A DNA stretch of 64,000 bases, taken from contig NZ_BALY01000002.1 of NCBI RefSeq assembly GCF_000615445.1, positions 42,490 to 106,489 on the forward strand, written 5' to 3'. Origin of the DNA: Lactobacillus hamsteri DSM 5661 = JCM 6256 (lineage in GTDB: Bacteria > Bacillota > Bacilli > Lactobacillales > Lactobacillaceae). Positions 47,090 through 59,514 of this stretch are shown piece by piece (position 1 is the first letter of the stretch; each line of letters begins with the position of its first letter). The notes beneath the pieces were generated by a model. That model did not search any database and had not been told where the DNA came from. It was given only the letters and a program-made list of their open reading frames with translations. The position numbers and the translations under genes are program-made.

Positions 47090-48280
47090 ATGGCAGAAAA
47101 AGAACATTACGTTAGAACTAAGCCACACGTAAACATTGGTACTATCGGTCACGTTGACCACGGTAAGACTACCTTGACAGCAGCTATTACTACTGTTTTG
47201 GCAGAAAAAGGTTTGGCAAAGGCAGAAGACTACCACCAAATCGATGCTGCTCCAGAAGAAAAGGAACGTGGTATTACTATTAACACCGCCCACGTAGAAT
47301 ACGAAACTGAAAATCGTCACTACGCTCACATGGACGCTCCAGGCCACGCCGACTACATCAAGAATATGATTACTGGTGCTGCACAAATGGATGGTGCCAT
47401 CTTGGTTGTTGCTGCAACCGATGGTCCAATGCCACAAACTCGTGAACACATTTTGCTTGCTCGTCAAGTTGGTGTTGAATACATCGTTGTATTCTTGAAC
47501 AAGTGTGATTTGGTTGACGATCCAGAACTTATCGACTTGGTTGAAATGGAAGTTCGTGACTTGTTAACTGAATACGATTACCCTGGTGACGATATTCCAG
47601 TTGTTCGTGGCTCAGCTTTGAAGGCTTTACAAGGCGACAAGGAAGCTCAAGAACAAATCTTGAAGTTGATGGACATCGTTGATGAATACATCCCAACTCC
47701 AGAACGTCAAACTGACAAGCCATTCTTAATGCCAGTTGAAGACGTATTCACTATTACTGGTCGTGGTACTGTTGCTTCAGGTCGTATTGACCGTGGTACT
47801 ATCAAGGTCGGTGACGAAGTTGAAATCGTTGGTTTGGTAGACAAGGTTCTTAAGTCAGTTGTTACTGGTTTGGAAATGTTCCACAAGACTTTGGACTTGG
47901 GTGAAGCCGGCGATAACGTTGGTGTATTGCTTCGTGGTATTGACCGTGACCAAGTTGTTCGTGGTCAAGTATTGGCTGCACCTGGCTCAATCCAAACTCA
48001 CAAGGAATTTAAGGGTCAAGTTTATATCTTGAAGAAGGACGAAGGTGGTCGTCACACTCCATTCTTCTCAGACTACCGTCCACAATTCTACTTCCACACT
48101 ACTGATATTACTGGTGAAATTGAATTGCCAGAAGGTACTGAAATGGTTATGCCTGGTGATAACACAGAATTTACTGTTAAGTTAATCAAGCCAGCTGCCA
48201 TCGAAAAGGGTACTAAGTTCACTATCCGTGAAGGTGGTCGTACCGTTGGTGCCGGTCAAGTTACTGAAATCCTTGACTAA
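47090..48280 (+). CDS. tuf: Elongation factor Tu
   Basis: GTPase delivering aminoacyl-tRNA to the ribosome. The start at 47090 ([29 protein letters not shown]) follows AGGAGGGT; the longer frame from 47063 would include the SD. The 396 residues and G motifs ([28 protein letters not shown]) are complete. Codon use is strongly biased toward C-ending codons, as expected for a very highly expressed gene. Confidence 0.99.
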   Translation: MAEKEHYVRTKPHVNIGTIGHVDHGKTTLTAAITTVLAEKGLAKAEDYHQIDAAPEEKERGITINTAHVEYETENRHYAHMDAPGHADYIKNMITGAAQMDGAILVVAATDGPMPQTREHILLARQVGVEYIVVFLNKCDLVDDPELIDLVEMEVRDLLTEYDYPGDDIPVVRGSALKALQGDKEAQEQILKLMDIVDEYIPTPERQTDKPFLMPVEDVFTITGRGTVASGRIDRGTIKVGDEVEIVGLVDKVLKSVVTGLEMFHKTLDLGEAGDNVGVLLRGIDRDQVVRGQVLAAPGSIQTHKEFKGQVYILKKDEGGRHTPFFSDYRPQFYFHTTDITGEIELPEGTEMVMPGDNTEFTVKLIKPAAIEKGTKFTIREGGRTVGAGQVTEILD

Positions 48281-48296
48281 TTTCTAACGATATATA

Positions 48297-48333
48297 AAAG
48301 AGATGTACTTCTTCAGGGAAGTGCATCTTTTTT
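48297..48333 (+). terminator. Terminator of tuf
   Basis: AGATGTACTTC pairs with GAAGTGCATCT (one G-T pair) across a short loop, followed by T7. Confidence 0.92.
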
Positions 48334-48425
48334 TCGCTCAAAATTTGTGTTTTGAGTCTGTTTAAGGTAAGATAACTTAGTATGCAAGTAGCAAACTCAA
48401 ATTTGACATTGGAGGTATTTAATTA

Positions 48426-49733
48426 ATGTCTGTAAAATGGGAAAAAACCGGTAAAACATCCGGTGAACTTACTTTTGATATTTCACAAGATGAAATTAAA
48501 TTAGGTTTAGACCAAGCTTTTAGAAGAGTAAAGAAGAACTTGCGTGTACCAGGTTTTAGAAAAGGTCACGTATCTCGTGTAATTTTTGATCAATACTATG
48601 GTGAAGAAGCATTATATGAAGATGCTTTAAACGCTGTATTGCCAGTTGCTTATGCTGCAGCCGTTAAGGAAGCTAAGATTGATGCTGTAGGTCAACCACA
48701 AATTACCCCAGTTTCAATGGACAAGGGTAAGGACTGGACTATGAAAGCAACTGTTTCAGTTCAACCAGAAGTAGAATTAGGCGAATACAAGGGTATTGAG
48801 GTTCCTAAGCAAAACACTCGTGTTTACGCTAAGGATATCGATGCTGAAATTGACAAGCGTCGTGAACAAAATGCTGAACTTGTTCTTAAGAAAGACAAGG
48901 CTGCTAAGGGCGACACTGTAACTATCGACTTCAAGGGTACTATTGATGGTAAGCCTTTTGAAGGTGGCACAGCTGAAAACTACTCACTCGAATTAGGTTC
49001 AAACCAATTCATTCCTGGCTTTGAAGATCAACTTGTTGGTCACGAAGCAGGTGACGAAGTTGACGTTGTTGTAACTTTCCCTAAGGATTATGGTGCAAAG
49101 GATTTAGCTGGTAAAGAAGCTCACTTTGCTACTAAGTTACATGAAGTTAAGTCAAAGCAACTTCCTGAATTGGATGATGAGTTTGCCAAGGACGTTGATG
49201 ATTCCGTAGATACTCTTGATGAATTAAAAGACAAGATCAAGAAGGACTTGAAGGAACAAAAGGAAGCACAAGCTAAGGATGCTATTCAAGAAGCAGCTAT
49301 TGAAGGTGCTGTAGCTAATGCTAAGATCGATGAAATTCCTGATGCTATGATTCAAGAAGATATCGATACTCAATTGAACCAATACTTAGGCAATATGCAA
49401 CGTCAAGGTATTGACCCACAAACTTACTACAAGTTAACTAACACTAATGAACAACAATTACGTGCACAATTCGCTAAGGATGCTGCAGAAAGAGTTAAGA
49501 CTAACTTAGTTCTTGAAGCAATTGTTGCTAAGGAAGGCCTTAAGGCAAGCAAGGAAGAAATGGATAAAGAAATCAAGGACCTTGCAGCTGAATACAACAT
49601 GGATGAAAAGGTTGTACGTAGAACCTTGAACGATGATATGTTGGGTCACGACATCACTGTACGTAAGGCTATGGATTTAGTTACTGACAACGCAAAGCAA
49701 GTAGCTAAGTCAAAGTTTAAGGAAGAAAAATAA
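48426..49733 (+). CDS. tig: Trigger factor (ribosome-associated chaperone)
   Basis: Peptidyl-prolyl isomerase and holdase at the ribosomal exit tunnel. The ribosome-binding signature [11 protein letters not shown] (F-R-K in the loop, residues about 42-52), the FKBP-type PPIase domain (about 155-245, [20 protein letters not shown]) and the helical C-terminal arms are present. The 435 residues are normal. GGAGG precedes the ATG. Monocistronic, between tuf and clpX. Confidence 0.97.
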   Translation: MSVKWEKTGKTSGELTFDISQDEIKLGLDQAFRRVKKNLRVPGFRKGHVSRVIFDQYYGEEALYEDALNAVLPVAYAAAVKEAKIDAVGQPQITPVSMDKGKDWTMKATVSVQPEVELGEYKGIEVPKQNTRVYAKDIDAEIDKRREQNAELVLKKDKAAKGDTVTIDFKGTIDGKPFEGGTAENYSLELGSNQFIPGFEDQLVGHEAGDEVDVVVTFPKDYGAKDLAGKEAHFATKLHEVKSKQLPELDDEFAKDVDDSVDTLDELKDKIKKDLKEQKEAQAKDAIQEAAIEGAVANAKIDEIPDAMIQEDIDTQLNQYLGNMQRQGIDPQTYYKLTNTNEQQLRAQFAKDAAERVKTNLVLEAIVAKEGLKASKEEMDKEIKDLAAEYNMDEKVVRRTLNDDMLGHDITVRKAMDLVTDNAKQVAKSKFKEEK

Positions 49734-49763
49734 TTAATCAGTTAAGTTTTTAATTATTTTGAT

Positions 49764-49797
49764 AAAAGGCGACTGTTAAGCAGTCGTCTTTTATTTT
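49764..49797 (+). terminator. Terminator of tig
   Basis: AAAAGGCGACTG pairs with CAGTCGTCTTTT across TTAAG and is followed by T-rich sequence. Confidence 0.9.
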
Positions 49798-49872
49798 TGT
49801 GAGTTAAAATCCTTTATTATAATCAGATTTATGATAATCTTTAATCTGTAGATATTAGGAGGAAATTGATTT

Positions 49873-51144
49873 ATGACAACTCAGTTTACGGATCAAGAAG
49901 AGATTAAATGCTCTTTTTGTGGTAAAACTCAAGATCAAGTCAAAAAAATGATCGCCGGAAATGGCGTTTATATTTGTAATGAATGTGTTGACTTATCAAA
50001 AAAGATTATCGATGACGAATTACGAGCAGATTCTATGAAGCAAACTCGTGAATTGCCTAAGCCAATGGAAATAAAAAAGCAATTGGATGACTATGTCATT
50101 GGTCAAGACCGTGCCAAGAAGGTTCTCTCAGTAGCCGTATATAACCATTACAAGCGTATTGGACAAATGGATGTTGATTCATCTACTCAATTGCAAAAGT
50201 CGAATATTGCCTTAATTGGACCTACTGGCTCAGGTAAAACTTATCTTGCTCAAACCTTAGCTAGAATTTTAAATGTACCGTTTGCTATTGCTGATGCAAC
50301 TACTTTGACTGAAGCTGGTTACGTTGGTGAAGATGTAGAAAATATTTTGCTTAAGCTTTTGCAAAATGCTGACTATGATTTGGAAAGAGCTCAACGCGGT
50401 ATTATTTATATTGATGAAATTGATAAGATTTCTAAAAAAGCGGAAAATGTTTCTATTACTCGTGACGTTTCTGGTGAAGGTGTACAACAATCGCTTTTGA
50501 AGATCTTAGAAGGTACTATTGCGTCAGTACCACCTCAAGGTGGTCGTAAGCACCCACAACAAGAAATGATTAGAATGGATACTTCTAATATTCTGTTTAT
50601 TGTTGGGGGAGCTTTTGATGGTATCGAACAGATTGTTAAGAATCGTTTAGGTAAAAAGACAATTGGTTTCGGTGCAGAAAATGAATTTAATAAATCAAAT
50701 GATGAAGAATGGACTCATCATTTGACTACAGGTGATTTAGTTAAATTTGGTATGATTCCAGAATTTATCGGAAGAATTCCAGTCATTACGACTTTAGATA
50801 AGTTAGATAGTAAAGACTTAATCAGAATTTTAACCGAACCTAAGAACGCTTTAGTAAAACAATATCAGAAATTGTTGTCTTTAGATGATGTTGATTTAAC
50901 ATTTACTGAAGGTGCCTTGCAAGCAATTGCTGATTTGGCCATTAATCGTAATATGGGTGCTCGTGGTTTGAGAACTATTATCGAAAATTCGTTAATGGAT
51001 ATCATGTATAAGACGCCAAGCGAATCAGATATTGAAAAGGTAGAAGTTACCAAAGATGTAATTACTCGTCATTCTCAACCTCGAATTACACGTCGAAAAG
51101 ATAATGAAGAAGCACAAGCAAAGGCAGCTGCAGATGATAATTAA
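49873..51144 (+). CDS. clpX: ATP-dependent Clp protease ATP-binding subunit ClpX
   Basis: AAA+ unfoldase partner of ClpP. The N-terminal zinc-binding domain (CSFCG near residue 14 and CNEC near residue 36), Walker [13 protein letters not shown], Walker [21 protein letters not shown] sensor region and the ClpP-binding IGF loop (KKTIGFGAE) are visible. The 423 residues are normal. AGGAGG precedes the ATG. No CtsR-type operator was seen upstream. Its end overlaps engB by 11 bases. Confidence 0.98.
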   Translation: MTTQFTDQEEIKCSFCGKTQDQVKKMIAGNGVYICNECVDLSKKIIDDELRADSMKQTRELPKPMEIKKQLDDYVIGQDRAKKVLSVAVYNHYKRIGQMDVDSSTQLQKSNIALIGPTGSGKTYLAQTLARILNVPFAIADATTLTEAGYVGEDVENILLKLLQNADYDLERAQRGIIYIDEIDKISKKAENVSITRDVSGEGVQQSLLKILEGTIASVPPQGGRKHPQQEMIRMDTSNILFIVGGAFDGIEQIVKNRLGKKTIGFGAENEFNKSNDEEWTHHLTTGDLVKFGMIPEFIGRIPVITTLDKLDSKDLIRILTEPKNALVKQYQKLLSLDDVDLTFTEGALQAIADLAINRNMGARGLRTIIENSLMDIMYKTPSESDIEKVEVTKDVITRHSQPRITRRKDNEEAQAKAAADDN

Positions 51145-51721
51145 AAATAGTGAATATGCTGTAAGTGCAGTTAGAGAAGATCAGTATCCTAAAGATAATC
51201 TTCCTGAAATAGCTCTTGCGGGTCGCTCTAACGTAGGTAAATCTAGTTTGATAAATACCTTGCTTAAGCGAAAAAATCTTGCGAGAACCTCTTCTCAGCC
51301 CGGAAAAACGCAAACGTTAAACTTCTATCGTGTAAATGATAGTTTTTACTTAGTTGACGTACCTGGTTACGGTTATGCACGAGTTTCTCAGAAAAAACGT
51401 CAAGAATTTGGCGAGATGATTCAAGATTATTTGGAAACACGTGCAAATTTGCGAGGTTTAATTATTTTAGTTGATAGTCGTCATGAACCAACTAAAGATG
51501 ATATTGCCATGTATAATTATGCGCAATACCTAGATTTGCCTATTTTAGTAGTTTGCACAAAAATTGATAAGTTAAAAAAGAATCAACTTAATAAAGTAAG
51601 AGCAAATTTGAAGAAGAATTTAGATCTTAGCTATGAAAATGTTTCTGTATTGACATTTAGTTCTGTAAGCAAAGTTCACGTTAAAGAACTAGGTGACTGG
51701 ATAGAAGACAAACTTAAGTAG
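51134..51721 (+). CDS. engB: Ribosome biogenesis GTP-binding protein EngB (YsxC/YihA)
   Basis: GTPase needed for 50S subunit assembly. The ATG at 51134 ([15 protein letters not shown]), inside the end of clpX, gives the family's usual 195 residues; the longer frame from 51104 is clpX sequence. G motifs [32 protein letters not shown] and CTKIDK are intact. Translation is probably coupled to clpX, the standard pairing in Firmicutes. Confidence 0.96.
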   Translation: MIIKNSEYAVSAVREDQYPKDNLPEIALAGRSNVGKSSLINTLLKRKNLARTSSQPGKTQTLNFYRVNDSFYLVDVPGYGYARVSQKKRQEFGEMIQDYLETRANLRGLIILVDSRHEPTKDDIAMYNYAQYLDLPILVVCTKIDKLKKNQLNKVRANLKKNLDLSYENVSVLTFSSVSKVHVKELGDWIEDKLK

Positions 51722-51722
51722 A

Positions 51723-51757
51723 AAAAAGAGAGAACTATTATTGTTCTCTCTTTTTTG
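51723..51757 (+). terminator. Terminator of clpX-engB
   Basis: GAGAGAAC pairs with GTTCTCTC across a 7-base loop, followed by T6. Confidence 0.9.
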
Positions 51758-51901
51758 TTTATATGAATAATGCCTGAAAAAGAATTTTCGTAAGTTATCA
51801 ACATGATGTCTTAGGTTCAATTGCAAATATAGAAAATATTACTTATATTGTGCATGGGACACCCAAAAAGAGCTCAGAAACGTTTTAAATCTTGTTCCTA
51901 A

Positions 51902-52018
51902 CAGTCTTTGCTTGTTGCTAAGGTATTTACTCATGCGATTATTTCATCAGGCTTAATGGGGATGATAAGAGGATTCTTCATGCATTTGGATTCATCAATT
52001 ATCGAGGAAGAAAAATAA
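51902..52018 (+). pseudogene. Possible degenerate C-terminus of a regulator
   Basis: In the 341-base gap after engB a short frame reads VFTHAIISSGLMGMIRG... to a stop at 52018. It has no start or upstream continuation. The helix pattern is reminiscent of the C-terminal domain of small TetR-like regulators, but the match is weak. Nothing else is visible in 51758-51901. It may be a gene remnant or chance. Confidence 0.25.
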
Positions 52019-52030
52019 TTAAGAATAATA

Positions 52031-52060
52031 CAAAAAGCTTGGCAACACCAAGCTTTTTTA
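52031..52060. terminator. Terminator downstream of the lipase-like gene (bidirectional)
   Basis: AAAAAGCTTGG pairs with CCAAGCTTTTT across CAACA and stands directly after the minus-strand stop at 52063. Confidence 0.88.
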
Positions 52061-52062
52061 TT

Positions 52063-53673
52063 TTATCTATGCTTATCCGGCAATTTTTTTCGTTGTGAGA
52101 AAAGCTCACCAATTAGTTTAAAGAAACCATATATTATTAATAAAATTCCTAAAACTGTTAATGATTGTTTAGTGAAGTAATTAGGATTGATAATAATCGT
52201 TATTCCTAATGCAAAAGCAACAAGCGCTTCAATAGTTACAATAATTTTGTAAAAAATACCATTTATTTTCTTTAAAATAAGCTGTCGTATTCTTACATAA
52301 GAATAAACGATTAAAAATGTTCCTAAAAAATAATGAGCCAAGAAAATTAATAAGCGATTATTTGAAAGAAGAGCAACAGATAGAGCGAATATAATTAGCC
52401 AACTGATTATAAAGAATCGTTTTTGTTGTTCTTTTAAACTAGATACCGCGGCATCGATGATTTGTTTGACGCTAAAGCCAATTCCAGCAAAAGCAACTAA
52501 TGCGCCAAAAGCACGCAATGAATACTGAGGAGCAGTTAACGTAATAATTCCTAAAATTATCATAATCCAACCGATAATTGAATCAACGGAAAAAAGTAAT
52601 TTGGGAATCTGCATTCGTTTAATAGTTTGCCAAATTGCAGAAAATAAACTACCAAATACAAAACGAGTTCGCCGTGATGATCCAGCTAAGGAAAATAAAA
52701 TCGCTCCAAAGCCCCCAAAACCATTCTTGCTAAGCTCTGTAATCTTAGTAGATCCACCAGACCCTAAAGCATCAAAAAGATCGTTAGTAAGCGATTCTCG
52801 CTCAGATAGGGTAGCATCACCGATCCAATCATTAATTAGCTGATTATAAATTCTGGCTTGTGCGTTTCTATGTTTTTTAGTTACGAAATGTGATCCGGTA
52901 ATTGTCCAACTAAATGCATCATGTTGGGCTAAATTTGGTCGTGATGATTCAACAATTGTAGGTGGAATATTATTTGGCTCAAATAGTCTGCCAATTACGC
53001 TAAATTCAGGTACATAACGTTTCAATTTTTCTTGTAAAAATTTTTGTGGTAATTGTGCACCGACTTCTTTAGCTATTCCTGGTGAATCAAATGTATAAAT
53101 TGCATTGATCCTTTTTCTTAGCTTGGGTTCAATGTTTAAAGCTGCATATTCAGCCAAATTTCCACCCTTGGAGTGGCCACCTAAAAGGTAATTTTCATCA
53201 TCCGATTTCATTACTTTTTCTAAGAAATCTTTAGCCTGTTTTTGTGCAATAGTTGTTCGAAAGCTGATTTCGAAATCTTCTCGCCAGCCGACGAGTGAAT
53301 CATCAGTTCCGCGAAAAGCGATAAAATTTGTTCCATCTTCTAGCCTTATTTTTACAGCACTAAACTGAGTTTGATCGGTCAAAGTGTCAATGAAATAGGA
53401 AAGTTTAGCATTTTTAAATCGATTTGCTGAGCCCATTAATTTCATTAGACGCTGGTAATATCTATGATCGGTTTTGTTGCCATCAGGAGAAAAGTAGATC
53501 TTTTCAGCTTCTTCAACAGTTATTTCTTTTCCATCGTCAGTGACAATGCCATTTAAATCAACATAAGAAAAAACTGATAGTACTAAAGCGTCAATTTCAT
53601 TAAAAGGCGCCTTTTCAAGATCAATATCACCACGCCATTTTAAGTAAGAAAATACATTATTTTCTGGGTACAT
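52063..53673 (-). CDS. Lipase-like alpha/beta hydrolase (DUF2974/Mbeg1 type) with C-terminal membrane domain
   Basis: The N-terminal part (about residues 1-290) resembles the DUF2974 family: FRGTDDSLVGWREDFEISF and the nucleophile elbow GGHSKGGNLAEYAA with Ser 168, followed by YTFDSPG. The C-terminal 190 residues carry about six membrane helices like HdeD/DUF308 proteins (GIITLTAPQYSLRAFGALVAFAGI). The start at 53673 follows AGAGGTGAG. A cytosolic hydrolase fused to a membrane module suggests action on membrane lipids; the substrate is unknown. Confidence 0.8.
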   Translation of the reverse strand: MYPENNVFSYLKWRGDIDLEKAPFNEIDALVLSVFSYVDLNGIVTDDGKEITVEEAEKIYFSPDGNKTDHRYYQRLMKLMGSANRFKNAKLSYFIDTLTDQTQFSAVKIRLEDGTNFIAFRGTDDSLVGWREDFEISFRTTIAQKQAKDFLEKVMKSDDENYLLGGHSKGGNLAEYAALNIEPKLRKRINAIYTFDSPGIAKEVGAQLPQKFLQEKLKRYVPEFSVIGRLFEPNNIPPTIVESSRPNLAQHDAFSWTITGSHFVTKKHRNAQARIYNQLINDWIGDATLSERESLTNDLFDALGSGGSTKITELSKNGFGGFGAILFSLAGSSRRTRFVFGSLFSAIWQTIKRMQIPKLLFSVDSIIGWIMIILGIITLTAPQYSLRAFGALVAFAGIGFSVKQIIDAAVSSLKEQQKRFFIISWLIIFALSVALLSNNRLLIFLAHYFLGTFLIVYSYVRIRQLILKKINGIFYKIIVTIEALVAFALGITIIINPNYFTKQSLTVLGILLIIYGFFKLIGELFSQRKKLPDKHR

Positions 53674-53769
53674 GAGCTCACCTCTAATTCTATATATCAA
53701 TTTTAACGTAAATATGGAATAGCAGAGTATGAAAAAGCAAAAAGATTATAAGTTTATTATATAACTAAT

Positions 53770-53965
53770 GTTACTTTTATTTAAAATAAAAACTAGGTAG
53801 AAGGGGATTCAACTACCTAGTAAAGGGTCATAATTAAGGACTTTATTAAATATTCAAGACCCGTATCTAGTATATCAAATTACTACTTATGATGGTATAT
53901 TAACTAGTGATCTATTTATATTTTTAAAAATACTTTAAAGTCATCTAGAAGAGATGGCTTTTTGC
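53770..53965 (+). promoter_or_regulatory. Structured leader with terminator upstream of the ABC-F gene
   Basis: The 320-base gap holds three successive elements: hairpin ACTAGGTAG/CTACCTAGT (53792-53821), GGGTC/GACCC (53825-53862), and a terminator AAAGTCATCT/AGATGGCTTT with T5 (53937-53963), 56 bases before the ABC-F start. A possible 10-codon frame (ATG at 53768) ends at the TAG inside the first hairpin but lacks a clear SD. Several ABC-F genes are controlled by ribosome-stalling attenuators; that this is one is inference. Confidence 0.45.
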
Positions 53966-53984
53966 AAATAATTTGATATACTAA

Positions 53985-55642
<1,658 letters not shown>

Positions 55643-55645
55643 AAT

Positions 55646-55676
55646 AAAAAGAGATCTCAATAGAGATCTCTTTTTA
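55646..55676. terminator. Terminator after the ABC-F gene
   Basis: AGAGATCTC pairs with GAGATCTCT across AATA, flanked by A-run and T-run. It can also end the convergent miniprotein gene. Confidence 0.88.
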
Positions 55677-55682
55677 TATAGA

Positions 55683-55826
55683 CTACTTGTTATTTTCGTC
55701 TTTTTTCTTAGAATCTTTTTCTTCTTTTTTGCGCTTGTTCATTGGTGATTTCTTAGGATCTGGAACAACAGCAAATTTATCAAGCATTTTGTTTAAGTTG
55801 TTTGGATTATCAAAAGTTAAACCCAT
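55683..55826 (-). CDS. Small conserved-looking protein (47 aa), SPJ_0845-like
   Basis: Starts MGLTFDNPNNLNKMLDKFAV and ends in a K/E-rich tail (KKEEKDSKKKDENNK). AAAGGATG precedes the ATG on the minus strand, and TATAAT lies 25-30 bases further upstream. The N-terminus resembles small SPJ_0845-type proteins of lactobacilli and streptococci; the family link is tentative. It converges on the ABC-F terminator. Function unknown. Confidence 0.65.
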   Translation of the reverse strand: MGLTFDNPNNLNKMLDKFAVVPDPKKSPMNKRKKEEKDSKKKDENNK

Positions 55827-55917
55827 AGTATTATCATCCTTTCGTTTAAGTAAATTATAAATGATTTTATCTATTACTACCAGTATGAGAATTCATAAGG
55901 GATGAAATTAAACCTTA

Positions 55918-56013
55918 ACTTATAGTTGTTTTAGTCTTATAATGAGGAATTGTAGTTTAAAAATAATTAGATCTACATGAATCCAGAAAAGATAGGCGAG
56001 CAACCTATCTTTT
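55918..56013 (+). promoter_or_regulatory. Promoter and short leader with terminator upstream of the 171-aa membrane protein
   Basis: TTAACT and TATAAT (about 55938) spaced by 17 bases form a promoter. TGTAG/CTACA can pair in the leader, and AAAAGATAGG/CCTATCTTTT with T-run (55987-56013) forms a terminator that ends about 20 bases before the ATG, right against the SD GGGGAGG. Confidence 0.5.
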
Positions 56014-56033
56014 TTCTTTAGGGGAGGAATAAA

Positions 56034-56549
56034 ATGAAAGTTACATATTTCTTTCTTGCGTTCGTAATTATAGCTTTAATAATTGTTTTATTTAAATCGG
56101 AAAATAGATTTCAATTTCTAAAAGCAGCAATTCTTTTTATTTTTCAGTTGTTTTTTAGTACAGTAAATTTCTTGATATTTTTTGTTATATCGTATTTATT
56201 GATGAATGATAAAGATCATGTTAATTTGGGAAATCTTTTCTTACTGTTAGCTATTTTCGTTGTTTTATCAGGGATTTTGCTTTATTGGGGAATGCGTTTA
56301 GCAGCAAAATTCTTGAAATTTTCTACGACAGTTTTGACACTAATTGAATATTACATTCAATGGGGGTTGATCTATGTAACTGTTTATCAGGCAATTTTTA
56401 GCAATATCAAAAGAATAAGTAGTATTTCCGAATTCGTTAGAGTAGGGAATTTCTTAGATCCAAATTTAATTGTTGTAATGATCTTACCATCATTTATTTC
56501 CGCTTGGATTGCAATAATTTTATATAAAAAGCATACTAAAGCAATTTAG
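56034..56549 (+). CDS. Hypothetical polytopic membrane protein (171 aa)
   Basis: Five or so hydrophobic helices cover most of the sequence, with short charged loops (KSENRFQF, MNDKDHVN) and a basic C-terminus. No conserved motif was recognised. GGGGAGG precedes the ATG. It is a single gene behind its own leader and terminator, with a bidirectional terminator after it. Confidence 0.6.
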   Translation: MKVTYFFLAFVIIALIIVLFKSENRFQFLKAAILFIFQLFFSTVNFLIFFVISYLLMNDKDHVNLGNLFLLLAIFVVLSGILLYWGMRLAAKFLKFSTTVLTLIEYYIQWGLIYVTVYQAIFSNIKRISSISEFVRVGNFLDPNLIVVMILPSFISAWIAIILYKKHTKAI

Positions 56550-56556
56550 AGAGTAG

Positions 56557-56592
56557 AAAACGCTAAAACTCGTATGAGCTTTAGCGTTTTTG
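56557..56592. terminator. Bidirectional terminator, membrane protein / nucleoside hydrolase
   Basis: AAAACGCTAAA pairs with TTTAGCGTTTT across a loop that itself pairs (ACTC/GAG), between convergent genes. Confidence 0.88.
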
Positions 56593-56594
56593 GT

Positions 56595-57530
56595 TTATTT
56601 TAATTTGGCACTTGTTAGTAGTTCGTCCATTTTTTGGAAGAAAAGTTCTTTGTTAGCATTAGTTACTAAAGTAACTTTACGACCATCAGATACTTCTTCA
56701 AAACTGCCGGCACTTAAGCCGTTAGTAATAACTTTTGCGTTTGCTTCACGAGTTTCAACGATTTCTGGATAAAGAGCACTCATAGTAGTTAAAACGTCCC
56801 AAAGGTATAATTCAGCAGTTGGTACAGAGACGATTAAACTATAGCCTTGACCAACTAAATCCATAGCAGGGTATTTCCTTAAGCTAGCCCAGTGTTGGCG
56901 TAATTTGTCACTTAATGGCAATTCTTCTGTACTTTCAAGGCCAACCATCTGAATTGGAATGCTGGACTCAAAAACACGCTTGACTGCAAATGGATCCCAG
57001 AATGCGTTCCATTCTTGTGTTCCATCAGCATTGACCTGCATAACGTTTCCATGTCTGTTTAATGATCCGCCCATCCAGTAAAGTTTTTCAATTTTATTTT
57101 CAATACTTGGATCGTGATCTAATGCTCTTGCTAAGTCGGTTAAAGGTCCCGTCATTACTAAAGTAATAGGCTTGTCAGCATTTTTTATTTTTTCAATCAT
57201 ATCTAAATGAGCAGGAAGCTTAGCTTCAGGAGTATCAATTTTTCCTCGTTCATTTAGAATAGGCAAGTAATTAAATGAATAAGTTGCCATACGCCATTCT
57301 TGTGGAAATTGATTTACTGCTCTTGAATCAGATCTAGCAATTTCAAGTTTATCATTACGCAAGTTAAAGCGATCGGTCATTTTTCGACACGCTTCTACAG
57401 ATGGATCAATGTATCCGTCAGCGTCGATTGCGCCAACGCCAAGTAATTTAATATTAGGTGCTTGCAATAGTAATAAATAAGAAACTAAATCATCAATATT
57501 GCCATCGTGGTTAAAATAAATTTCTTTCAT
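56595..57530 (-). CDS. Inosine-uridine type nucleoside hydrolase
   Basis: Cleaves N-glycosidic bonds of nucleosides in salvage. The start at 57530 (MKEIYFNHDGNIDDL) follows GAAAGG. NHDGNIDD stands at the calcium-binding N-terminal motif (usually DxDPGxDD), with the central LVMTGPLTDLARAL, WMGGS and WNAFWDPFA also present. The 311 residues are normal. The altered first motif (H in place of the first-aspartate neighbour and N for G) makes the exact substrate uncertain. Confidence 0.85.
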   Translation of the reverse strand: MKEIYFNHDGNIDDLVSYLLLLQAPNIKLLGVGAIDADGYIDPSVEACRKMTDRFNLRNDKLEIARSDSRAVNQFPQEWRMATYSFNYLPILNERGKIDTPEAKLPAHLDMIEKIKNADKPITLVMTGPLTDLARALDHDPSIENKIEKLYWMGGSLNRHGNVMQVNADGTQEWNAFWDPFAVKRVFESSIPIQMVGLESTEELPLSDKLRQHWASLRKYPAMDLVGQGYSLIVSVPTAELYLWDVLTTMSALYPEIVETREANAKVITNGLSAGSFEEVSDGRKVTLVTNANKELFFQKMDELLTSAKLK

Positions 57531-57681
57531 GATTTTCCTTTCAATATTAATCAACTTTAAATCCTATTGTATCTAAAAAAGAATAAATGTCTTGCTTTTT
57601 TCTTAAGTAAAGTTGAAATGATATCTTTTATATAAATATACGTGTATACTTAGTATAAGAGCTAAAAGAAAAAAGGTATTT

Positions 57682-57885
57682 ATGAATAAATTATCAATTT
57701 CAGAAGAAGAACAAGAATTTGTTAAAATGTATGCACAAGATAGCAGCCCACGTATGGTTGCTAAAAAGCGCGTTAATAAGTTGCGTCAACTTAATTTCAA
57801 CAATAATGAAATATTTACTAATCTAAAAAAAGATTTTAATAAGCATTTTACTGATCCGCAAATAGTTATGATTGTAAATGAATAA
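57682..57885 (+). CDS. Hypothetical small protein (67 aa)
   Basis: A charged helical protein without membrane segment, starting MNKLSISEEEQEFVKMYAQ. AAAAAAGG precedes the ATG; TATACT and TATAAG sequences upstream could be -10 elements. It has its own terminator directly after the stop. No family recognised, but separate promoter, SD and terminator support a real gene. Confidence 0.6.
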   Translation: MNKLSISEEEQEFVKMYAQDSSPRMVAKKRVNKLRQLNFNNNEIFTNLKKDFNKHFTDPQIVMIVNE

Positions 57886-57912
57886 AAGCATCCCTAATGG
57901 GATGCTTTTTAT
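57885..57912 (+). terminator. Terminator after the 67-aa gene (also faces bglA)
   Basis: AAAAGCATCCC pairs with GGGATGCTTTT across TAAT, followed by T-run. Confidence 0.88.
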
Positions 57913-57939
57913 ATTTTATGGTTTATATAGCTATAAAAG

Positions 57940-59436
<1,497 letters not shown>

Positions 59437-59472
59437 TTAAACATAGTTTTGCTTGTTTAGCAAGTCAAAATA

Positions 59473-59514
59473 AAAATATAGACATTAATCTTTAAAATTA
59501 ATGTCTATATTTTT
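59473..59514 (-). terminator. Terminator at the end of gntR
   Basis: AAATATAGACATTAAT pairs with ATTAATGTCTATATTT over 16 bp across a 7-base loop. It overlaps the gntR stop and separates it from bglA. Confidence 0.8.

Noticed and set aside
53768..53800. Certain leader peptide for the ABC-F gene
   Set aside because: The 10-codon frame has no SD and could be chance in AT-rich DNA, so it is mentioned only as a possibility and not listed as a CDS.
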